This document shows positions 38,925-46,588 of a stretch of 64,000 bases of DNA, piece by piece. Made by a program: the position numbers and the translations under genes. The first letter of the stretch is position 1, and every line of letters starts with the position of its first letter. Location: the NCBI GenBank assembly GCA_009698675.1, contig WLPT01000005.1:32427-96426 (forward strand), given 5' to 3'. Under the pieces are notes generated by a model, which did no database searches, was not told the DNA's origin, and worked only from the letters and a program-made list of their open reading frames with translations. Origin of the DNA: Actinomycetota bacterium. Its GTDB lineage: Bacteria > Actinomycetota > Actinomycetes > Nanopelagicales > Nanopelagicaceae.

Positions 38925-39922
38925 CGTATGAAATTCTCTCCACGCGTTGTAATCTCCATTAAGCGATCAAAGGCGTGCATCGGTGTAATTGTTCCTGCGC
39001 ATACATCGGCCACGGCCTCAATCACTGGAACCTCGATTCCCGCTCGACGGGCGATTTCAAGAACTGCACTAGATGAGGCTACGCCCTCTACGGTCTTGGC
39101 AACTATTTCGCGCGCTGTAGCCATAGAGCCCGAGCTACCTAAAGCCTCGCCAAATGTGCGGTTGCGTGAGAGCGGAGAGCCGCAGCTGGCTACAAGATCT
39201 CCCATTCCGGCCAGACCTGCAGCACTCAATGGGTCGGCGCCATGTGCTGCCGATAATCGCGCTACCTCATTGAGACCGCGTGTAATCACCATCGCTTGTG
39301 TATTTTCGCCAAAGCCCAACCCAATTGCCATACCTACGGCTAGTGCAATGATGGATTTGATAGCACCTGCGAACTCGCATCCCAAAATATCGGTCGATGT
39401 ATAGACACGATAGTAAGGAGTAGCGAAAAGCTGTACAACTTTTTCGGCAACAATCATTGAATGCGCGGCAACAACTGCACCGGCCGGTTGTCGCAAAATT
39501 AACTCATTAGCTAGATTCGGGCCGGTAATAATCGCAACGTTTTCAGTTTCCATGACATATTCAATAATCTCTGACATGCGAAGTGATGTAGTGACTTCAA
39601 TTCCCTTTAAAGTACTTATATATAAGGCGTTAGGCGCGGCTAATTCTTTCCAAGCAGTTAAGTTTGCTCGTAAGCTCTGGGCCGGAATCGCCAATACGTA
39701 TATAGATGAGTACTCAAAGGCCTCTGATAGATCACTGGTTGCAGTTAGACCCGTAGGTAAGAGATTAATATCGAGATACTTTGAGTTTGTGCGCTTATTG
39801 TTTATCTCATCGACGACCTCTTGATTGCGTCCCCACATTAAAACGTGATTGCCAGCATCACATAGGACCTGAGCCATTGTGGTCCCCCACTGTCCTGCTC
39901 CAAAGACCGTTACTTTGCTCAT
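38921..39922 (-). CDS. gpsA: Glycerol-3-phosphate dehydrogenase [NAD(P)+]
   Basis: Makes sn-glycerol-3-phosphate for phospholipids. The 333-residue protein has VFGAGQWGTTMA at the N-terminus for NAD(P), STLKGIE, GPNLANE, and FAGAIKSIIALAVG with the catalytic lysine. It is in the middle of plsC-gpsA-ddl and overlaps both neighbours by 4 nt. Confidence 0.97.
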   Translation of the reverse strand: MSKVTVFGAGQWGTTMAQVLCDAGNHVLMWGRNQEVVDEINNKRTNSKYLDINLLPTGLTATSDLSEAFEYSSIYVLAIPAQSLRANLTAWKELAAPNALYISTLKGIEVTTSLRMSEIIEYVMETENVAIITGPNLANELILRQPAGAVVAAHSMIVAEKVVQLFATPYYRVYTSTDILGCEFAGAIKSIIALAVGMAIGLGFGENTQAMVITRGLNEVARLSAAHGADPLSAAGLAGMGDLVASCGSPLSRNRTFGEALGSSGSMATAREIVAKTVEGVASSSAVLEIARRAGIEVPVIEAVADVCAGTITPMHAFDRLMEITTRGENFIR

Positions 39923-40695
39923 CGCTGCCTCTTAAAGTTTCCGGTACGTGGCAGGGTTGAGTTATGGGGATCAAAGATTTCAACAGGACGTTTCTCTCCA
40001 CGTAACTCTTCGAGTAGATCGGTTATCGCCCTCATTACAAATGCAGTAGCCTCAACTAATGCTGCAGGATCATTCTCTTTCCCGTACCACTTGGAAAGAT
40101 CAAGGGGTTGGCCTACTAAAATCTGTATCGGTGTCCGGGGAAAAAACTTAATCTTTTTCTCATATGTCGGCATAACAATCTGAGAGCCCCATTGAGCAAT
40201 TGGAATAACCGGTGAGCGCGTCATAATGGCAAGGCGGGCCAGACCCGTCTTTGCAACCATCGGCCAACCATTGGGATCGCGCGTCAAGGTGCCCTCTGGG
40301 TAGACCCCTAAACAATGACCGGCCTCAAGTAATTTAACTGCATGCTCCAGAGCTTTGGCCGCATCTTTACTCTCTCGGGCGACAGGAATTTGACCGGCAG
40401 CTAAAAGAATCTTGCCTATAACTGGAACTTTGAAGACGCTCTCTTTGCCTATGTATCTAGGTGCCCGGCCGCTTCGATAAAGGAAGTGCGTGAAAAATAA
40501 AACATCTAAATATGAAATATGGTTGCTGGCCACAATTACTCGGCCCGTCTTAGGGATCCTCTCGGCACCGCGCCACTGCTTTTTCCCGATGGCGTTCAAA
40601 ATTGGAATTACAATCTTCGTGCAGATTTTAAAGGTCAGATTCGTACCTAGCGGCCTACCCTTTGGCGGAGCATATGAAACCTTGTACTCCGTCAT
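39919..40695 (-). CDS. plsC: 1-acyl-sn-glycerol-3-phosphate acyltransferase
   Basis: Acylates lysophosphatidate; its substrate comes from the GpsA product. The 258-residue membrane-associated enzyme has the NHISYLD catalytic motif (HX4D) near residue 58 and the YPEGTLT motif. TATTAT at 40703-40708 ends 7 nt before the ATG and the hup terminator lies just upstream, so this is probably the leaderless first gene of plsC-gpsA-ddl-DUF1345. Confidence 0.93.
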   Translation of the reverse strand: MTEYKVSYAPPKGRPLGTNLTFKICTKIVIPILNAIGKKQWRGAERIPKTGRVIVASNHISYLDVLFFTHFLYRSGRAPRYIGKESVFKVPVIGKILLAAGQIPVARESKDAAKALEHAVKLLEAGHCLGVYPEGTLTRDPNGWPMVAKTGLARLAIMTRSPVIPIAQWGSQIVMPTYEKKIKFFPRTPIQILVGQPLDLSKWYGKENDPAALVEATAFVMRAITDLLEELRGEKRPVEIFDPHNSTLPRTGNFKRQR

Positions 40696-40720
40696 AGCGT
40701 CAATAATAGGGCGTATAAAG

Positions 40721-40756
40721 CGAAAACGGGGCTAGCGTTAGCCAACCCCGTTTTCG
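40721..40756 (-). terminator. Terminator between hup and plsC
   Basis: Perfect 11-bp arms (40721-40731, 40746-40756) of CGAAAACGGGG type enclose a 14-nt loop. The lower arm ends in TTTTCG, with CTTTATA beyond it on the minus strand. It lies 19 nt downstream of the hup stop. Confidence 0.7.
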
Positions 40757-40774
40757 AAAAAAAGCTTTAAAGAA

Positions 40775-41242
40775 TTACTTCTTCTTAGCCTTCTTAACAA
40801 CCTTCTTGGCCGCTGGCTTCTTTGCAGCAACCTTCTTCTTAGCTGGAGCCTTCTTGGCAGCAACCTTCTTCTTAGCTGGAGCCTTCTTGGCAGCCTTCTT
40901 AGCCACTACTGGCTTAGCCTTAACAACTGGCTTTGGTTCTGGCTTTGGTGCAGGTCCTAGCTTGCGCTCACCTGAGATGACATCTTTCAAACCCTTTGCA
41001 GGTAGAAAGCGAGCCTTCTTAGAGGCCTTGATCTTAATTGTCTCGCCAGTAAATGGGTTACGTCCCATACGTGCCTTGCGATCAACCTTCTTAAACTTAC
41101 CGAAATCGTTGATCATTACGTCTTCACCCTTTTGAAGGTTACGAACGATTGTGTCAAAAACGATATCTACAGCGTGAGCTGCTTCCTTCTTGCTGTCGTT
41201 GAAGTGTGGTGCCAACGCCGCAATGAATTGGGCCTTATTCAT
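40775..41242 (-). CDS. hup: HU-type nucleoid protein with lysine/alanine-rich tail
   Basis: DNA-bending nucleoid protein of 155 residues. The first 90 are HU (MNKAQFIAALAPHFND, GRNPFTGETIKIKASKKARFLPAKGLKD). The rest is a histone H1-like tail of AKK and PAKK repeats, as in actinobacterial HupB. An AAGGGG ribosome site is 6 nt before the ATG. Two back-to-back palindromes upstream (41255-41286) probably regulate it. Confidence 0.97.
   Translation of the reverse strand: MNKAQFIAALAPHFNDSKKEAAHAVDIVFDTIVRNLQKGEDVMINDFGKFKKVDRKARMGRNPFTGETIKIKASKKARFLPAKGLKDVISGERKLGPAPKPEPKPVVKAKPVVAKKAAKKAPAKKKVAAKKAPAKKKVAAKKPAAKKVVKKAKKK
40827..40892 (-). repeat. Two perfect 33-bp tandem repeats in the HU tail
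   Basis: Units 40827-40859 and 40860-40892 are identical and encode an 11-residue KKVAAKKAPAK-type repeat in the DNA-binding tail. Perfect identity at the DNA level suggests a recent slippage duplication. Confidence 0.9.
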
Positions 41243-41254
41243 TGAAATCCCCTT

Positions 41255-41286
41255 ATTTACGCGTAAATGTTAAGCAACTGCTTAAC
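41255..41286 (-). promoter_or_regulatory. Tandem palindromes upstream of hup
   Basis: ATTTACGCGTAAAT (41255-41268) is a perfect 14-bp palindrome. Directly abutting it, GTTAAGCA-AC-TGCTTAAC (41269-41286) is an inverted repeat with 8-bp arms. They lie 13-44 nt before the hup ATG. A TAATAT hexamer at 41307-41312 (minus) is a -10 candidate, which would place both sites at the start of the transcript. Confidence 0.65.
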
Positions 41287-41469
41287 GTGTTCTTAAACTT
41301 ACGCGCATATTAGGGGTGATAGCCCTATTCGAGCAGGCGTGTCGCATTATTTATTTTCTTCGAAATAGGCAAAAAACCTATGTTTTACACATAGAAAACT
41401 CTCAATTAAAGATTGAGGGTTTTCTCATTCACGCTCAACCAACGAGAAAAAGCAGTGATTTACGCCTAT
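41287..41469. other. Spacer between leuD and hup
   Basis: Between the hup upstream palindromes and the leuD stop there are 183 nt with no gene. They contain the leuCD terminator (41395-41423) and two short overlapping hairpins, ATAGG/CCTAT (41365-41381) and CTATGT/ACATAG (41378-41394), that cannot form together. Confidence 0.45.
41395..41423 (-). terminator. Terminator of leuCD
   Basis: A 12-bp stem (41395-41406 with 41412-41423, one G-T wobble) with a 5-nt loop ends in TTTT on the minus strand, 46 nt past the leuD stop. It would also function on the plus strand. Confidence 0.75.
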
Positions 41470-42069
41470 TTATCCTCGAATTGGAAGCGTTGCCGGCTTA
41501 TAGGCAGCACGCGATTTTTCAAAAGCATCGATCGAACCGCTGTTTTTAATGGTTAAACCGATGTCGTCCAAGCCCTCCATTAAACGCCAGCGGGTGTAGT
41601 CATCGATAGCAAATGGCAGCACAACGTCCCTGTAAGAAACGGTACGGCTCTCTAAATCAACTGTTACCTTCGTGGTTGGATCGGCTTCAATAGCAAACCA
41701 AATCGCCTCTACATCTGGCTGCGCGATGATCACTGTAAGCAAGCCACCTTTGAGCGAATTACCGCGGAAAATATCGGCAAAGCGGCTTGAGATAACAACT
41801 TTAAAGCCGTAGTTTTGTAGCGCCCATACTGCATGTTCGCGCGATGAGCCTGTTCCAAAATCTACGCCTGCAACTAAAATCGTTGCCGCTTTATATGCGG
41901 GGTTATTGAGGACAAACTCTGGATCATTGCGCCATGCGGCAAAGAGCCCATCTTCAAAGCCACTTCGGGTTACACGCTTTAAATATACGGCCGGAATTAT
42001 TTGATCGGTATCTACATTGCTGCGTCGAAGCGGAACTGCACTGCCAGTGTGCTTAATAAATTTATCCAT
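41470..42069 (-). CDS. leuD: 3-isopropylmalate dehydratase small subunit
   Basis: Swivel domain of isopropylmalate isomerase in leucine synthesis. The 199 residues include [29 protein letters not shown] and the NSLKGGL stretch. It follows leuC by 13 nt. Confidence 0.97.
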   Translation of the reverse strand: MDKFIKHTGSAVPLRRSNVDTDQIIPAVYLKRVTRSGFEDGLFAAWRNDPEFVLNNPAYKAATILVAGVDFGTGSSREHAVWALQNYGFKVVISSRFADIFRGNSLKGGLLTVIIAQPDVEAIWFAIEADPTTKVTVDLESRTVSYRDVVLPFAIDDYTRWRLMEGLDDIGLTIKNSGSIDAFEKSRAAYKPATLPIRG

Positions 42070-42082
42070 TTTCCTCGCCCCT

Positions 42083-43474
42083 TTACAAATCTGCCGGTGA
42101 TGAAAGTGTTCCGCGCAAAGCCGTTGCTGCAGCTACTAATGGACTCACCAAGTGAGTGCGCCCGCCTTTTCCTTGACGGCCTTCGAAGTTTCTATTTGAT
42201 GTAGAGGCCGAACGCTCCCCCACAGCTAACTGATCTGGGTTCATTCCAAGACACATTGAACATCCAGCATTTCGCCACTCCGCTCCAGCATCGATGAATA
42301 CCTTATCTAAGCCTTCGTCCTCAGCCTCTAAACGCACGCGCGCCGACCCCGGCACAACCAGCATGCGAAGTGTCGATGCAATTGTTTTGCCCTTAACTAC
42401 TTCGGCAGCTGCGCGCAGATCTTCAATTCGACCATTTGTGCAAGAGCCCAAGAAAACAGTGTCAATGGCTATCTTTTTAAGGGGCATTCCCGCCTCTAAG
42501 CCCATATAGACAAGTGCGCGCTCTGCAGCCCCACGTGCCTCTTCATCTTCTATATCTGCTGGATTTGGAACCGTTGAGTTAAGGGCTGCTCCTTGTGCTG
42601 GATTTGTTCCCCATGTAACAAAAGGCTCGAGTTCATCGGCATTTAAATTGACTTCAACATCAAACTTTGCATCGCTATCGGTGAAGAGCGTCTTCCAATA
42701 CGCAACTGCGGCTTGAAAATCCTCAGGTGCATGTGGCTTGCCTGCAATGTAGTCAAAAGTAGTTTGGTCTGGTGCAATGAGTCCTGCACGTGCGCCGGCT
42801 TCAATTGACATATTGCACACCGTCATGCGCGACTCCATTGACAGGTTACGGATTGCACTACCGCGGTATTCGATCACATAACCCTGTCCGCCGCCTGTAC
42901 CTATCTTTGCAATAATCGCCAAGATAATATCTTTCGACGTTACACCGGGTTTTAATGAACCTTCAACGTTGATTGCCATTGTCTTTGGACGTGCTAGTGG
43001 AAGCGTTTGTGTAGCTAAAACATGCTCAACTTCAGATGTACCGATTCCAAATGCAAGTGCACCGAAGGCGCCGTGGGTAGAAGTGTGCGAATCTCCGCAG
43101 ACAATTGTCATGCCTGGCTGAGTAAGACCTAGTTGAGGCCCAACCACATGCACTACGCCCTGATCTTTATCGCCCAGTGAGTGTATGCGAACACCGAACT
43201 CTGCGCAGTTAGCGCGCAATGTATCTACTTGTAACTTCGAAACTGGATCGGCAATTGGTTTATCGATATTTTGTGTAGGAACGTTGTGATCTTCGGTTGC
43301 AATTGTTAAATCTGGGCGGCGCACGCTGCGTCCGGCAAGGCGAAGTCCATCAAATGCCTGAGGGCTAGTGACCTCATGGATTAAGTGAAGGTCGATATAC
43401 AAAAGATCGGGCTCGCCCGCTGCAGCTCTAACAACATGCTCTGCCCAAATCTTCTCAGCCAACGTCTTAGACAT
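42083..43474 (-). CDS. leuC: 3-isopropylmalate dehydratase large subunit
   Basis: Iron-sulfur subunit of isopropylmalate isomerase, 463 residues. [26 protein letters not shown] and [12 protein letters not shown] carry the three cluster cysteines. AAGGAG lies 9 nt before the ATG. It is divergent from the IclR regulator gene and shares its operator region. Confidence 0.97.
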   Translation of the reverse strand: MSKTLAEKIWAEHVVRAAAGEPDLLYIDLHLIHEVTSPQAFDGLRLAGRSVRRPDLTIATEDHNVPTQNIDKPIADPVSKLQVDTLRANCAEFGVRIHSLGDKDQGVVHVVGPQLGLTQPGMTIVCGDSHTSTHGAFGALAFGIGTSEVEHVLATQTLPLARPKTMAINVEGSLKPGVTSKDIILAIIAKIGTGGGQGYVIEYRGSAIRNLSMESRMTVCNMSIEAGARAGLIAPDQTTFDYIAGKPHAPEDFQAAVAYWKTLFTDSDAKFDVEVNLNADELEPFVTWGTNPAQGAALNSTVPNPADIEDEEARGAAERALVYMGLEAGMPLKKIAIDTVFLGSCTNGRIEDLRAAAEVVKGKTIASTLRMLVVPGSARVRLEAEDEGLDKVFIDAGAEWRNAGCSMCLGMNPDQLAVGERSASTSNRNFEGRQGKGGRTHLVSPLVAAATALRGTLSSPADL

Positions 43475-43491
43475 CGATTACCGCTCCTTAA

Positions 43492-43524
43492 TTGTGATAT
43501 CACATAGTGGGATGCTAATATCAC
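43492..43524. promoter_or_regulatory. Operator/promoter between leuC and ndgR
   Basis: TGTGATATCACA (43493-43504) is a perfect 12-bp palindrome, and its ATATCAC half recurs at 43518-43524, exactly 21 bp on (two helical turns). On the plus strand TTGTGA (43492-43497) and TAATAT (43516-43521) form a promoter with an 18-bp spacer ending 6 nt before the ndgR ATG. A regulator here would control both directions. Confidence 0.7.
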
Positions 43525-43527
43525 CCT

Positions 43528-44244
43528 ATGGTCAGAAACAATAGCGGAGTTGGCGTCCTAGACAAAGCCGTAGCGATTTTAAGCACGCTAGAGGCAGGTC
43601 CTCACTCATTAGCCGAACTCGTTGCTGCAACGGGAATCGCTCGCCCTACCGCCCATCGCTTGGCCGTTGCCTTGGAGTTTCACCGACTAGTCACGCGCGA
43701 TCTCACCGGTCGCTTCACTATCGGTGCACGTAGTGCTGAGTTGGGATCGGCCGCTGGTGAAGATCGTCTATTAGCTGCTGCAGGCCCCGCCCTTGCAGCC
43801 CTTCGCGATGCCACGGGAGAGAGTGCACAGTTATACAAGCGACAAGGTGATCAACGAATTTGTGTTGCAGTCGCAGAGCGTTTATCTGGCCTGCGTGACT
43901 CGGTTCCAGTTGGAATAGCTCTAACGATGTCGGCAGGATCTGCAGCGCAGATTTTATTGGCCTGGGAGGATAGTGAGAAGATTCATCGCGGCTTAACTAA
44001 CGCCCGCTTTACCGCTGCTCAGTTAGCCGCCGATCGCAGACGAGGATGGGCGCAATCTGTTGGAGAGCGCGAAGCTGGAGTTACATCGGTCTCTGCTCCA
44101 GTGAAGGCTCCTAATGGAAAGGTAATCGCTGCAGTTAGCATCAGTGGACCGATCGAACGTTTAGGTCGCCAACCCGGCCGCATTCACGCTGCGGCAGTTG
44201 TTGCTACCGCTGCTCGCCTGAGTGAATATCTAGCTCGCGAATAA
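43528..44244 (+). CDS. ndgR: IclR-family regulator of leucine genes (NdgR/LtbR)
   Basis: A 238-residue regulator: winged helix at the N-terminus (LDKAVAILSTLEAGPHSLAELVAATGIARPTAHRL) and an IclR effector domain (GWAQSVGEREAGVTSVSAPVKAPNG). Position divergent to leuCD is that of NdgR/LtbR, which represses or activates leuCD. The ATG at 43528 appears leaderless. Its last 41 nt overlap the convergent recX gene. Confidence 0.9.
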   Translation: MVRNNSGVGVLDKAVAILSTLEAGPHSLAELVAATGIARPTAHRLAVALEFHRLVTRDLTGRFTIGARSAELGSAAGEDRLLAAAGPALAALRDATGESAQLYKRQGDQRICVAVAERLSGLRDSVPVGIALTMSAGSAAQILLAWEDSEKIHRGLTNARFTAAQLAADRRRGWAQSVGEREAGVTSVSAPVKAPNGKVIAAVSISGPIERLGRQPGRIHAAAVVATAARLSEYLARE

Positions 44245-44713
44245 CTCTTCCAATAACTTCAAAACCAAAGCCTTTTCGTTGCAATAGCGATTGAATCCGA
44301 CGGATCTGCACATCGGCCTCAAGCCTTGACATCGTTGCATATTTTTTCATCGCAAGGCCAAAGGCCATTCGATACTCATCTTCTCCATCGATCTCATCGA
44401 GTGCCTCATCGATAGAGTTTTGATCGACTCCCCGAATACGCAGCTCGCCTGCGATTATCCGCTTTGATAGCTTTTTTGAATTATGTCGTGACTGCGTCCA
44501 CGCCTTTGCAAACTCGGCATCGTTGATGAGTCCAGCCTCTTGCAAACGAAATACCGTTGCATTGGCGATGTCATCTTCAATACCGCGCTTTTTAAGGTGA
44601 GCCAGGAGCTCACCCTTACTCTTGGCCCGCGTAACGAGTGCATTGAGTGCAATCGTATGTGCGATTGAGTAAGGGTCAGCGCCCTGGTCAACCTTTGCAA
44701 ACTCAAGGCTAAT
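44204..44713 (-). CDS. recX: Regulatory protein RecX, apparent ATT start
   Basis: Modulates RecA filaments. Reading the frame back from the stop at 44204 gives ADPYSIAHTIALNALVTRAKSKGELLAHLKKRGI and the typical RecX three-helix repeats, about 169 residues. The frame has no ATG or GTG and no TTG before the conserved region; it closes at a TGA at 44722-44720. The best start is ATT 44713, which overlaps the recA stop (TAATT) and has GAGG 10 nt upstream. A sequencing error or frameshift from the TTG at 44706 is the alternative. Confidence 0.85.
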   Translation of the reverse strand: MSLEFAKVDQGADPYSIAHTIALNALVTRAKSKGELLAHLKKRGIEDDIANATVFRLQEAGLINDAEFAKAWTQSRHNSKKLSKRIIAGELRIRGVDQNSIDEALDEIDGEDEYRMAFGLAMKKYATMSRLEADVQIRRIQSLLQRKGFGFEVIGRVIRELDIHSGEQR

Positions 44714-45807
44714 TAGAAATCAACCTCTGCTGTGGCCTCATCGATAGCTGCAATCAGATCGGCATCGACAACGATTGGTACAAAGTGGGCGCGGATCTTG
44801 GACTCGATCTCATTTGAGAGATCTGGGTTATCGAGAAGGAATGTACGTGCATTCTCTTTGCCCTGTCCTAGTTGATCGGCCTCGTATGTGTACCAAGCTC
44901 CAGACTTCTTTACAATTCCGATATCGACACCCATATCGATCAATGAGCCTTCGCGTGAGATACCTGTGCCGTAAATAATGTCGAACTCGGCCTGCTTAAA
45001 TGGTGGCGCCATCTTGTTCTTGACGACCTTAACGCGTGTGCGGTTACCAACTGCATCTTGGCCATCTTTAAGGGTTTCAATACGACGGATATCTAAGCGA
45101 ACCGATGCGTAGAACTTCAACGCCTTACCGCCCGTAGTCGTCTCAGGAGAGCCAAAGAAGACGCCGATCTTTTCACGTAACTGGTTAATAAAGATTGCAG
45201 TTGTCTTTGATTGATGGAGTGCACCGGTAATTTTACGTAACGCCTGTGACATAAGACGTGCCTGAAGTCCCATATGGGAGTCGCCCATCTCTCCCTCGAT
45301 TTCAGCACGTGGAACAAGGGCTGCAACAGAGTCAACGACAACAAGATCGAGTGCGCCGGAGCGAATCAACATATCCATAATCTCCAGGGCTTGTTCACCG
45401 GTATCTGGTTGAGAGACAAGTAGCGCATCGATATCAACGCCAAGCTTCTTTGCATACTCGGCATCGAATGCATGCTCGGCATCGATGAATGCGCAGATAC
45501 CACCGGCTTTTTGTGCATTAGCGATTGCATGTAATGTCAAGGTTGTCTTACCTGATGACTCTGGTCCGTAGATCTCTACGATACGACCGCGCGGCAATCC
45601 ACCGATACCCAATGCGATATCAAGTGCGATAGAGCCGGTCGGAATTACCTCCACGACCTGGTTGGCGCGATCGGACATCTTCATTACTGAGCCTTTTCCA
45701 AATTGACGTTCGATCTGGGCTAGGGCTGTGTCGAGCGCCTTTTGACGCTCAGTGGTTGCTTTTTCCGACGATGCATCATTGGCTTTATTGCTTTTTTCAG
45801 TAGCCAC
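44713..45807 (-). CDS. recA: Recombinase RecA
   Basis: Strand-exchange ATPase and SOS co-protease. From GTG 45807 (AAAGGA 6 nt upstream) it has 364 residues: Walker [31 protein letters not shown], and the L2 loop [22 protein letters not shown]. No intein is present. The frame is open to 45894 but that part lies in the GC-rich leader. A LexA-type box is about 155 nt upstream. Confidence 0.98.
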   Translation of the reverse strand: MATEKSNKANDASSEKATTERQKALDTALAQIERQFGKGSVMKMSDRANQVVEVIPTGSIALDIALGIGGLPRGRIVEIYGPESSGKTTLTLHAIANAQKAGGICAFIDAEHAFDAEYAKKLGVDIDALLVSQPDTGEQALEIMDMLIRSGALDLVVVDSVAALVPRAEIEGEMGDSHMGLQARLMSQALRKITGALHQSKTTAIFINQLREKIGVFFGSPETTTGGKALKFYASVRLDIRRIETLKDGQDAVGNRTRVKVVKNKMAPPFKQAEFDIIYGTGISREGSLIDMGVDIGIVKKSGAWYTYEADQLGQGKENARTFLLDNPDLSNEIESKIRAHFVPIVVDADLIAAIDEATAEVDF

Positions 45808-46042
45808 TTCATTCCTTTCGATAGAACGTCCTAAGACGTTTGGTCCTGGCCCAGAAGGTACGGAGACCCACCGACGGTCCGAGGCGAGGAGCACAGAGGC
45901 TGTGGGTCGATCGCTGCGGGCGGAAGATGGAACCGCTCTGGTTGTACGGCATAAGGATAACCGAACACCTGTTCGAAAGGTAGCAGCGAGCGCTGACAGA
46001 TATGAGCGTGTCGCAAGGGGCCGCAGAGCCCATACTTGGCCC
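45808..46042. other. GC-rich recA leader and recA/yaaA control region
   Basis: A gene-free stretch of 235 nt. From 45841 to 45960 I count 75 G or C in 120 (about 62%), clearly richer than the flanking genes. Minus-strand RNA could form AACGTC-TTAG-GACGTT (45825-45840), a GACCCAC/GTGGGTC stem, and a competing CACAG/CTGTG hairpin. It contains the LexA box. Open frames across it look like chance. Confidence 0.6.
45961..45976. promoter_or_regulatory. LexA/SOS box upstream of recA
   Basis: CCGAACACCTGTTCGA matches the actinobacterial/Bacillus-type SOS consensus (TCGAAC-N4-GTTCGA) at all but the first base. It lies 153 nt before the recA GTG and 66 nt before the yaaA GTG, so it could act on both divergent genes. 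Confidence 0.85.
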
Positions 46043-46588
46043 GTGCTGATCCTGCTACCGCCGAGTGAGAAGAAGGCCGCCCAACCTGGTCCGGCAATCT
46101 CGGTCTATACCGGGGTTCTCTACGCCGGGCTGGGCTGGGCAACTCTGAGTAAGCCGGCACAGGCCCTTGGCGCTAAGTCGATTGCAATAATCTCTGCCAA
46201 ATATGGGGTGTTGAGGGCCTTAGATGTGATTGCGCCCTATAAAGAGAAGATCAATACCGCTCTGATGCGTGAGGGCGTGAGTGCGCAACTATCTGCAATG
46301 AAAAGCGATGTGATAATCGACTGCCGATCATCGACATATATGGGTGTGTGGACGCCTCCCTATGAGAGCTGCATTGAGATAAAGATATTCACACATAAAG
46401 ATGGTGTTAAAAAAGTTATTACCCATATGTCGAAGAAAACTCGCGGTGAAGTTGTTCGCCTATTACTGCAAAGCAAAAATATTCCAACGACTCCCCGCGA
46501 AGTTCACGCAATAGTTTCAGAGGTATTTGAATGCCAACTAACTGCCGCTTTTGAGAAACAGCCTTGGATCCTAGAGGTTATCTGCTAG
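46043..46588 (+). CDS. yaaA: YaaA/DUF328 family peroxide-stress protein
   Basis: Relatives protect DNA by lowering free iron under peroxide stress. From GTG 46043 the protein has 181 residues and starts with the family hallmark [27 protein letters not shown] follows. This is shorter than E. coli YaaA. The frame runs back to 45752, but that part crosses the recA leader. CATACT ends 6 nt before the GTG, a weak leaderless signal. Its 3' end overlaps the convergent hydrolase by 11 nt. Confidence 0.82.
   Translation: MLILLPPSEKKAAQPGPAISVYTGVLYAGLGWATLSKPAQALGAKSIAIISAKYGVLRALDVIAPYKEKINTALMREGVSAQLSAMKSDVIIDCRSSTYMGVWTPPYESCIEIKIFTHKDGVKKVITHMSKKTRGEVVRLLLQSKNIPTTPREVHAIVSEVFECQLTAAFEKQPWILEVIC

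Noticed and set aside
38874..39404. 176-codon plus-strand open frame across ddl/gpsA
   Set aside because: It is antisense to two strongly conserved genes, has no recognisable motif and a composition typical of frame shadows (Ala/Arg/Ser-rich).
40827..40892. CRISPR-like repeat
   Set aside because: Only two abutting units with no spacers, in frame within the HU tail.
44455..44706. 83-codon minus-strand frame between recA and recX as a separate gene
   Set aside because: It is out of frame with RecX, which is clearly coding through the same bases, and has no recognisable family features.
45841..46042. tmRNA, RNase P RNA or SRP RNA in the GC-rich recA leader
   Set aside because: I looked for a tRNA-like acceptor end, the RNase P core (AGAGGAAAGTCC-like) and the SRP tetraloop motif and found none. 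The GTTCGA word there belongs to the LexA palindrome.
45831..46160. Minus-strand open frame through the recA leader (109 codons), and the upstream extensions of recA and yaaA into the same region
   Set aside because: Residues are Pro/Arg/Ser-rich without resemblance to a family. High GC lengthens chance frames. The conserved starts of RecA and YaaA lie inside.
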